A stretch of DNA of 6,758 nucleotides, taken from contig JAWLDT010000094.1 in assembly GCA_041686485.1 (NCBI GenBank), positions 1 to 6,758 of the forward strand, read 5' to 3'. Below are positions 1 to 5,285 of this stretch, piece after piece. Made by a program: the position numbers and the translations under genes. The stretch's first letter is position 1. Each line of letters opens with the position of its first letter. The notes under the pieces are model-generated. The model saw only the letters and a list, made by a program, of their open reading frames with translations. It made no database searches and was not told the DNA's origin. This DNA is from PUPG01 sp041686485. Lineage in GTDB: Bacteria; Bacteroidota; Bacteroidia; Bacteroidales; UBA7960.

Positions 1-177
1 GAGGAAACGAGGATGCGAAACCAACGATGCGCGAAGCCCTAAATGACTATGAATGACGCGCAGCAAATGACAGTGCGCAGCACCAAATGACAAGGCAAGG
101 CCTTAAATGACGCGAAGCGATTAGCCAACAGCCGTTCGCCAACACATTTACCTAACAAGTAACACAAAAGCAAAAAA
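1..177. other. Non-coding leader region upstream of the PG0541-like gene
   Basis: No convincing gene is seen here. Stops occur in all three plus-strand frames by position 56 (TAA at 40-42, TGA at 44-46, TGA at 54-56), so the first bases could at most be the last codons of a gene running in from the left. The frame ending at 54-56 would give a tail such as ...TMREALNDYE, but nothing shows that it is real. Positions 28-111 hold a degenerate repeat array, annotated separately. Positions 112-177 become A-rich towards the ATG at 178 and contain no Shine-Dalgarno sequence and no TAnnTTTG promoter element that I can find. Confidence 0.6.
28..111. repeat. Degenerate 20-bp repeat array, units ending in AAATGAC
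   Basis: Four 20-bp units can be aligned: 28-47 TGCGCGAAGCCCTAAATGAC, 52-71 AATGACGCGCAGCAAATGAC, 72-91 AGTGCGCAGCACCAAATGAC and 92-111 AAGGCAAGGCCTTAAATGAC. The last three are head to tail and the first is separated by TATG. The 3' heptamer AAATGAC is identical in all four. The 5' half is more variable but keeps a GCGCRAGC-like core in the first three units, and a further GCGAAGCG follows at 112-119. Each heptamer contains TGA and the period is not a multiple of three, so the array cannot be translated through. Its role is unknown. It may be a member of a genome-wide interspersed intergenic repeat. Confidence 0.6.
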
Positions 178-471
178 ATGAAGGCAGTATTTATCGTATA
201 CAACCAGGCGTTGACCGAACGGATCGACGAGTTGTTGAACCGGACAGGAAGCCGGGGTTTTACACAGTGGCAGGATGTCATGGGGCGTGGTACACATAAA
301 GGCGAGCCCCGCATGGGCACGCATACATGGCCGGCACTGAACTCGGCCATCCTCTCAGTGGTGGAGGCTGATAAAGCGGATCAACTACTGCGGGGCGTGG
401 AGGAGATCAACAAGGAGGCAGAGCAGCAGGGCATTCGTGCATTTGTCTGGGAAGTGGAGAAAAGCGTGTAG
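178..471 (+). CDS. PG0541-family transporter-associated protein (PII-like fold)
   Basis: This 97-residue soluble protein has no signal peptide or membrane segment. It resembles the PG0541 family of Bacteroidota, small proteins with a PII/ferredoxin-like fold that are usually encoded beside RND heavy-metal or drug efflux permeases; the exact function is not established. The N-terminus MKAVFIVYNQAL looks like the first beta strand. Residues 35-51 (MGRGTHKGEPRMGTHTW) form the conserved glycine-, histidine- and threonine-rich stretch, at the place of the flexible T-loop in PII proteins. Residues 56-61 and 87-93 look like later strands. The ATG at 178 follows an A-rich leader (aaaagcaaaaaa), normal for Bacteroidota, where Shine-Dalgarno sequences are often absent. 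No companion transporter lies downstream, because the next gene converges from the other strand, so any pump gene would be to the left. The role as a sensor or regulator of such a pump is inferred from the family. Confidence 0.8.
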   Translation: MKAVFIVYNQALTERIDELLNRTGSRGFTQWQDVMGRGTHKGEPRMGTHTWPALNSAILSVVEADKADQLLRGVEEINKEAEQQGIRAFVWEVEKSV

Positions 472-473
472 CT

Positions 474-487
474 CAGATGCTAATCTG
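474..487. terminator. Weak hairpin between convergent genes
   Basis: CAGAT at 474-478 and ATCTG at 483-487 form a perfect 5-bp stem with a GCTA loop, three bases after the stop codon of the PG0541-like gene and 18 bases beyond the lspA stop. The 34-bp convergent gap is where a bidirectional terminator would be expected. The stem is short, and only a poor T-rich tail follows on the plus strand (tcttacctgttatt), so this is a tentative call. Confidence 0.25.
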
Positions 488-505
488 TCTTACCTGTTAT
501 TGACA

Positions 506-1234
506 TCATGGGCTGCTTTGGTCAGTATTTGTATCGTCCGGCGCATACGTCTCTTCTGTACCTGACCCTGTTTCTGTACCTGACCCTGTTTCACTTTGGA
601 GGACAGTCGTGGAAGATTGTTTTTTGGGGGCAGGAAAAAACTGCTTCTGAAAAATGATCAGCAGCAGCACCCCGATAGTGATGGCGGAATCGGCAATATT
701 GAACACCGGCCGGAAAAAAATGAAAGGTTCTCCGCCCCTGATTGGCAGCCATTCCGGAAGGGTGGTGCGGATAACCGGAAAGTAGAGCATGTCAACCACT
801 TTCCCATGCAGGAAAGCGCCATAACCGCCTTGCTTGGGCAAAAATTCTGCAACCTCGTTGAAATGACTTTCGCTGAATACCAACCCGTAAAAGGCGCTGT
901 CGATGATATTTCCTATGGCGCCGCCCAGAATCAACGAAACACAAACGATCAGACCGGTGGGAGCTGATTTATGCACCTGTCGCATCAGATACCAGCCGAT
1001 AAAAATTACGGCGACGATCCGAAGGATGCTGAGTGCTAATTTCCCAAACTCTCCGGAGAATTCCAGGCCAAAAGCCATCCCGTAATTCTCGGTGAAATGG
1101 AGGATAAACCAATCTCCAAAAACATGAATGCTATCGCCAAGCGTCATGCTGGTCTTAACCAGGAACTTGGTCACCTGGTCTGCCAGCAAAACACCGATGA
1201 TTACAATCCAGGGAATTTGTTTTTTAGGGATCAA
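506..1234 (-). CDS. lspA: Lipoprotein signal peptidase (signal peptidase II)
   Basis: LspA is the inner-membrane aspartic protease that cleaves the signal peptide of diacylglyceryl-modified prolipoproteins just before the lipid-bearing cysteine. The protein is 242 residues with four hydrophobic segments (about 8-26, 67-87, 93-111 and 182-199). Family motifs are present: D19-Q20 in the first helix, F-T-E-N-Y-G at 47-52, GNIID at 108-112, VVD at 146-148 and FNIAD at 178-182. D148 and D182 correspond to the catalytic aspartate pair; N109, D112 and N179 are also conserved. About 35 residues lie between GNIID and VVD, many more than the nine or so in proteobacterial LspA. A hydrophilic tail (about 201-242) includes a duplicated ETGSGT. 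The only reasonable start is TTG: no in-frame ATG or GTG occurs between the upstream stop and this point, and the next methionine (residue 30) would remove the first helix. It begins 17 bp after the DksA-like gene, so it is probably co-transcribed. Confidence 0.95.
   Translation of the reverse strand: MIPKKQIPWIVIIGVLLADQVTKFLVKTSMTLGDSIHVFGDWFILHFTENYGMAFGLEFSGEFGKLALSILRIVAVIFIGWYLMRQVHKSAPTGLIVCVSLILGGAIGNIIDSAFYGLVFSESHFNEVAEFLPKQGGYGAFLHGKVVDMLYFPVIRTTLPEWLPIRGGEPFIFFRPVFNIADSAITIGVLLLIIFQKQFFPAPKKQSSTTVLQSETGSGTETGSGTEETYAPDDTNTDQSSP
554..592. repeat. 18-bp tandem duplication in the lspA 3' end
   Basis: The sequence from 554 to 592 repeats with an 18-base period for a little over two copies without mismatch (unit CTGTACCTGACCCTGTTT at 556-573 and 574-591). 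On the minus strand it is in frame with lspA and encodes ETGSGT twice in the hydrophilic C-terminal tail. Because 18 is a multiple of three, gain or loss of a copy would keep lspA in frame and away from the catalytic core. Confidence 0.9.
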
Positions 1235-1251
1235 CGTTTCCGTGGCGGTTC

Positions 1252-1656
1252 TTAGGTGTTGGGATTATCTGGTTTGCGGTTCATTTTGGCTTCAATACTA
1301 AGTGTGGCGTGTGGCACACTACGCAGCCGCTCTTTGGCTATTAACTTTCCGGTTTCCCGGCAAATGCCATAGGTTTTGTTTTCAATGCGCATCAGGGCAT
1401 TTTCCAGGTCACGGATAAACTTTTCCTGCCGTGCAGCCAGCTGGCCATTTTCTTCTTTGGATAAAACCTGGGATCCTTCTTCCAGGATTTTAAAAGAAGG
1501 AGAAGTGTCGCTTGTATCGTTGGCGTTTTGCGTCGTATATGCTTCAGTCAACATTTTCAGCCCTTCGCGCGCCTCTTTCAGCTTTTTTTCGATGATCTCG
1601 CGGAACTCCTGGAGTTCCTCATCGGAATACCGGGTTTTTTCATATTTTGTGTCCAT
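1252..1656 (-). CDS. TraR/DksA-family protein with a degenerate zinc finger
   Basis: This 134-residue soluble protein belongs to the TraR/DksA family, whose members bind RNA polymerase through the secondary channel and in some species act with ppGpp. Residues about 10-40 and 65-95 are charged and helical, fitting the two arms of the coiled coil, joined by a tip at about 41-64. Residues 96-124 form the C-terminal zinc-finger region, recognisable from YGICRETGKLI and RLRSVPHATLSIEAK. Only C99 of the four zinc-binding cysteines remains; by alignment with E. coli DksA the other places are T102, S120 and A123. The DxxDxA coil-tip motif of E. coli DksA is not obvious either. As I recall, this cysteine-poor form is normal in Bacteroidota, so it is probably a stable subfamily and not decay. 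The ATG at 1656 is 24 bp after the ileS stop, with no Shine-Dalgarno sequence and no room for an obvious promoter, so it is likely read from the ileS transcript. Whether it acts like DksA is untested. Confidence 0.88.
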   Translation of the reverse strand: MDTKYEKTRYSDEELQEFREIIEKKLKEAREGLKMLTEAYTTQNANDTSDTSPSFKILEEGSQVLSKEENGQLAARQEKFIRDLENALMRIENKTYGICRETGKLIAKERLRSVPHATLSIEAKMNRKPDNPNT

Positions 1657-1680
1657 AACAGCAGGTGTTTATGTTTATTA

Positions 1681-4600
1681 CTATTTTTCTTTTTCTCGTC
1701 TGATGAACACATGGGTTTGAATGTCATCAGTAAGGTCCAGGGCGACTTTTTCTTCCGAGTCTATCCTGTCAACGTAGGCCAGTTCTGTCGCCAGGGTCTC
1801 CGAGCAAATATAGTCATTATTATTTAATATTGCGTTGGTAATCGTATCCTGTTTTTCTACCTGGAGTACGATTTTATCGGTTACCTCAAATCCTTTGTCT
1901 TTCCGAAGGTTTTGTATGCGGTTGATAAGCTCCCTGGCAATACCTTCCTGTTTCAGTTCGTCCGTAATAGTAACATCCAGGGCTACGGTAATATTGCCAT
2001 CATTGGCGACCAGCCATCCCGGGATGTCCTCTGAAATGATCTCGACTTCATCCAGGCCGATCGTTACCTCCTGGCCATCGATCAACAAGACCGTTTGCTT
2101 TTCCTGTTCCAGCTTCTGGATATCTTCCTGGGTGAACTGGTTAATAGCGGCGGCTATCTTTTTCATCATTTTGCCGAAACGCGGTCCCAACGCTTTGTAA
2201 TCAGGCTTGATCTTTTTGACAAGCACCCCGGAGGTGTCTTCCAGAAATTCGAGCTGTTTAACATTGACTTCTGTGAGGATCAGCTCTTGTACATTCTGAA
2301 GCTGCTTGCGGAAATGGATGTCTGTTGCGGGCACCATAATCTTTTGCAGTGGCTGTCTGACCCTGATGTTGACTTTCTTCCTCAGGGCCAGCACCATGGA
2401 TGAAATCTTCTGGGCCAGCTGCATCCGCTCTTCCAGTTCAGGGTCGATCAGCGATCCATCGGCTGCCGGATAATCGGTATGATGAACCGATTCGGCATTA
2501 TGACGACCGGAAACTGCATTCAGGTCACAGAAAAGCCGTTCGCTGAAGAACGGGGCGATGGGTGCCGATAGCATGGCCAATGTTTCAAGGCAACGATAGA
2601 GCGTCTGGTAAGCCGATATTTTGTCTTCTGAATAATCGCCTTTCCAGAAGCGGCGACGGCACAACCTGACATACCAGTTACTCAGGTGCTCATCCACAAA
2701 TTCCTGGATCAAACGGGCGGTCCGGGTTGGTTCAAAATCTTCATAACAGGCGTCTGTCTTTTTGATCAGCGTATTCAGCTCAGAGAGGATCCACCTGTCT
2801 ATTTCGGGGCGTTGCGTTGCCGGCAACTCATCTTCCTGGTAGGTAAACCCGTCGATGTTGGCATAAAGAGCAAAGAAGGAATACGTATTGAAGAGGGTGC
2901 CAAAGAATTTCCGTTTGGTTTCTTCCACCCCATCCGGGTCAAACTTCAGGTTGTCCCAGGGCTGGGCATTGCTGATCATATACCAGCGGGTGGCATCCGG
3001 GCCGTGTTGTTTGATGGTATCGAAAGGATCGATGGCGTTACCCAGTCGCTTGGACATCTTGTTGCCTTTCTTGTCGAGCACCAATCCGTTGGAAACGACA
3101 GCCTTAAAAGCCACGGAGTCCGATATCATGGTGGCAATGGCGTGCAGGGTAAAGAACCATCCGCGGGTCTGATCGACCCCTTCTGCAATAAAATCTGCCG
3201 GGAAGTTGTTTTCAAAGATCTCTTTATTCTCAAAAGGATAATGGTACTGGGCATAAGGCATGGCGCCACTGTCAAACCACACATCGATCAGGTCGGGTTC
3301 CCGGTACATCTTTTTTCCTGATGGAGACACCAGCACGATTTCATCCACAAAAGGGCGGTGGAGATCAAATGTCTGGTAGTTCTCTTCTGAGAAATCTTCG
3401 GGTTTAAAGTCTGTCATCGGGTTATGATCCATAAACCCGGCTTCTACGGCCTTGTCGATGGCTTCCTTAAGCCTGGCGGCCGATCCGACACATATCTGTT
3501 CCTTGCGGTCTTCGGTCACCCAAATGGGCAGTGGAACGCCCCAGTAGCGGGAGCGGCTAAGGTTCCAGTCCTGCAGGTTTTCCAGCCAGTTCCCGAAGCG
3601 GCCGGTACCGGTGCTTTCGGGTTTCCATTGGATGGTGTCATTCAGGGCGATCAGACGGTCTTTGACGGCAGTGGTGCGGATGAACCAGGAATCCAGCGGG
3701 TAATAGAGGATGGGTTTGTCGGTGCGCCAGCAGTGCGGGTAGGAGTGTTCATATTTCTCCGCTTTGAAGGCGCGGTTTTCGGTTTTCAGCTTGATGATGA
3801 TATCCACATCTACCGGGCGTTCTTCCGGGGGGTCATTCTCACCGATGTATTCAGGCTTAACATAACGACCGGCAAACTCGCCCATCTCATCCACAAAGCG
3901 TCCCTTTTTATCAACCATGGTCAACGACCCCAGCCGGTAGCGCTGGCCCATCAAAAAGTCGTCGGCACCAAAGCTGGGTGCGATATGCACCACGCCCGTT
4001 CCTTCATCGGTTGTGACAAAATCACCGATAATCACCCGGAAAGGATCGCCTTCTTCCGGCTGTGCATAGGGCATCAGCTGCTCATAACGAACACTCTCCA
4101 ACAGCTCCCCTTTGTAAGTATCCATTATCCGGTACGGGATGGCCTTGTCGCCGGCCTGATAGTCTTCCAGCTTCAGCTCCGCATGTTTGGGGTTGAAAAA
4201 GCTTTCCAGCAGCTCTTTGGCCAGAATAACCTGAATGGGCTTGTGTGTATAGGCGTTAAAGGTTTTAACCTTCACATAGTCGATATCGGCGCCGACCGCA
4301 AGCCCGGTATTGCTGGGAAGCGTCCAGGGGGTGGTGGTCCAGGCCAGCAGAAAGACTTCATCATTATGGTCATCATCAAATAAAAAGGCAGATTGGTCAT
4401 TCTGAACTACCTTAAACTGGGCGGTTACGGAATTGTCTTTTACATTCCGGTAACAACCTGGCTGGTTCAGCTCATGGGAGCTGAGACCCGTTCCGGCTGC
4501 AGGCGAATAGGGCTGAATACTATACCCTTTGTAAAGCATGCCCTTTTCATAAAGACTGCTCAGCAGGTACCATACGGTTTCAATATATTTGTTTTCAAAT

Positions 4601-5052
4601 GTGATGTAGGGATCATCCAGGTTGATCCAGTATCCCATCTGGCGGGTAAGTTCATCCCAGGTGTCCTTGTATTTCATCACATCTTTACGGCATGCCTGGT
4701 TGTATTCTTCAATGGAAATGGTTTTTCCTATATCCTCTTTGGTGATGCCGAGCAGCTTTTCTACCCCGATCTCCACGGGCAGGCCATGTGTGTCCCAGCC
4801 GGCTTTGCGGTTCACAAAATATCCTTTCTGGGTGCGATACCGGCAGAAGATGTCTTTAATGGCACGTGCCATAACATGGTGAATGCCCGGCAAGCCATTG
4901 GCAGAGGGAGGCCCTTCATAAAACACCCAGGACTCGTTGTCCCTCCGCTTCTCCATGCTTTTTTCGAAGATGCGGTTTTCTTCCCAGAACGTTTGTATCT
5001 CCTTCCCGATAACGGGCAGGTCCAGCTTTTTGTATTCAGTGTATTTCGGCAT
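1681..5052 (-). CDS. ileS: Isoleucyl-tRNA synthetase, type 2 (IleRS2)
   Basis: This cytoplasmic class I enzyme activates isoleucine with ATP and loads it onto tRNA-Ile. From the ATG at 5052 it is 1123 residues, the size of the long eukaryote-like type 2 enzymes. The Rossmann core starts with FYEGPPSANGLPGIHH (44-59) and WDTHGLPVE (86-94). The CP1 editing domain, which removes mischarged valine, is marked by WTTTPWTLPSN (238-248) and GTGVVHIAPSFGADDF (351-366). Then come NLSRSRYWGVPLPIW (497-511), KMSKR (665-669), a helical anticodon-binding domain from about 748, and a C-terminal domain without the CxxC zinc motif found in type 1 enzymes. The ATP-site motif that is HxGH in most class I synthetases is G56-I57-H58-H59 here. 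A GTG at 5103 would add 17 unconserved residues; the ATG is preferred because MPKYTEYKKLDLP looks like the usual N-terminus. It is the first gene of a probable ileS - DksA-like - lspA operon, with a promoter-like element about 90 bp upstream. The catalytic core and editing motifs look intact. Confidence 0.97.
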   Translation of the reverse strand: MPKYTEYKKLDLPVIGKEIQTFWEENRIFEKSMEKRRDNESWVFYEGPPSANGLPGIHHVMARAIKDIFCRYRTQKGYFVNRKAGWDTHGLPVEIGVEKLLGITKEDIGKTISIEEYNQACRKDVMKYKDTWDELTRQMGYWINLDDPYITFENKYIETVWYLLSSLYEKGMLYKGYSIQPYSPAAGTGLSSHELNQPGCYRNVKDNSVTAQFKVVQNDQSAFLFDDDHNDEVFLLAWTTTPWTLPSNTGLAVGADIDYVKVKTFNAYTHKPIQVILAKELLESFFNPKHAELKLEDYQAGDKAIPYRIMDTYKGELLESVRYEQLMPYAQPEEGDPFRVIIGDFVTTDEGTGVVHIAPSFGADDFLMGQRYRLGSLTMVDKKGRFVDEMGEFAGRYVKPEYIGENDPPEERPVDVDIIIKLKTENRAFKAEKYEHSYPHCWRTDKPILYYPLDSWFIRTTAVKDRLIALNDTIQWKPESTGTGRFGNWLENLQDWNLSRSRYWGVPLPIWVTEDRKEQICVGSAARLKEAIDKAVEAGFMDHNPMTDFKPEDFSEENYQTFDLHRPFVDEIVLVSPSGKKMYREPDLIDVWFDSGAMPYAQYHYPFENKEIFENNFPADFIAEGVDQTRGWFFTLHAIATMISDSVAFKAVVSNGLVLDKKGNKMSKRLGNAIDPFDTIKQHGPDATRWYMISNAQPWDNLKFDPDGVEETKRKFFGTLFNTYSFFALYANIDGFTYQEDELPATQRPEIDRWILSELNTLIKKTDACYEDFEPTRTARLIQEFVDEHLSNWYVRLCRRRFWKGDYSEDKISAYQTLYRCLETLAMLSAPIAPFFSERLFCDLNAVSGRHNAESVHHTDYPAADGSLIDPELEERMQLAQKISSMVLALRKKVNIRVRQPLQKIMVPATDIHFRKQLQNVQELILTEVNVKQLEFLEDTSGVLVKKIKPDYKALGPRFGKMMKKIAAAINQFTQEDIQKLEQEKQTVLLIDGQEVTIGLDEVEIISEDIPGWLVANDGNITVALDVTITDELKQEGIARELINRIQNLRKDKGFEVTDKIVLQVEKQDTITNAILNNNDYICSETLATELAYVDRIDSEEKVALDLTDDIQTHVFIRREKEK

Positions 5053-5097
5053 TGTATGGATAAGATTGACATTATGCTGATACGGACACCATATTTT

Positions 5098-5130
5098 TGA
5101 CACCCTGTTTATCAGGGAAATATTTTGTCA
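5098..5130 (-). promoter_or_regulatory. Interrupted hairpin in the predicted ileS leader
   Basis: On the plus strand TGACA (5098-5102) pairs with TGTCA (5126-5130), and CCCTG (5103-5107) pairs with CAGGG (5113-5117) around a 5-base TTTAT loop. The two stems are contiguous on one side and separated by an 8-base AT-rich bulge (5118-5125) on the other, giving ten base pairs in total. In the ileS transcript this lies 46-78 bases before the ATG and, if the -7 element is right, almost at the 5' end. It has no T-tract, so it is not a normal terminator. A leader structure affecting mRNA stability or translation is an inference. Confidence 0.4.
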
Positions 5131-5139
5131 GATAAGCCG

Positions 5140-5147
5140 CAAAATTA
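5140..5147 (-). promoter_or_regulatory. Bacteroidota-type -7 element for ileS
   Basis: Read on the minus strand this is TAATTTTG, an exact match to the TAnnTTTG -7 consensus of Bacteroidota primary sigma factors, in the only sizeable gap upstream of ileS. Transcription would start a few bases beyond it, near 5130-5135, leaving a leader of about 80 bases before the ATG. No good TTTG element lies at the expected distance upstream; the nearest one is 34 bases away, so the -33 part is missing or weak. Confidence 0.45.
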
Positions 5148-5285
5148 TAAAAATATTGTTGAATATGCTTTATTACCGAAACAAAGCCTGCGATTTTAAC
5201 AGTAGATCAATATACCTTTGATTGCGACAGATAACCGGGGGATTTACTATTGTTGAAGATACCTGCCAATAAACAAACAGGATGT

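Larger units (their letters stand above)
5053..5285. other. Intergenic region upstream of ileS
   Basis: This AT-rich gap separates the stop of the FemAB-like gene from the ileS ATG. I see no gene in it. It contains a minus-strand promoter-like -7 element at 5140-5147 and an interrupted hairpin at 5098-5130, both annotated separately. No strong terminator follows the FemAB-like gene: the only inverted repeat near its stop is a short CCTG/CAGG pair without a T-tract. Confidence 0.7.

Noticed and set aside
1..56. Possible C-terminal end of a plus-strand gene entering from the left
   Set aside because: All three frames stop within 56 bases and none shows recognisable protein sequence; the stretch also runs into the repeat array.
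1252..1656. Loss of zinc-finger cysteines as evidence of a decaying DksA gene
   Set aside because: The rest of the C-terminal motif is well kept, and as I recall the cysteine-poor form is common in Bacteroidota, so decay is not supported.
3424..4383. Long plus-strand open frame of 319 codons opposite ileS
   Set aside because: It lies wholly antisense to conserved ileS core sequence, has no recognisable domain, and is explained by the codon pattern of the real gene.
4393..5100. Plus-strand open frame of 235 codons opposite the 5' part of ileS
   Set aside because: It is antisense to the IleRS catalytic core and extends into the leader region; no family resemblance or start signal is seen.
5213..5220. 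TACCTTTG on the plus strand, matching TAnnTTTG
   Set aside because: There is no -33 element at the right distance and no plus-strand gene downstream; it would only give antisense RNA into the FemAB-like gene. Best read as chance in AT-rich DNA.
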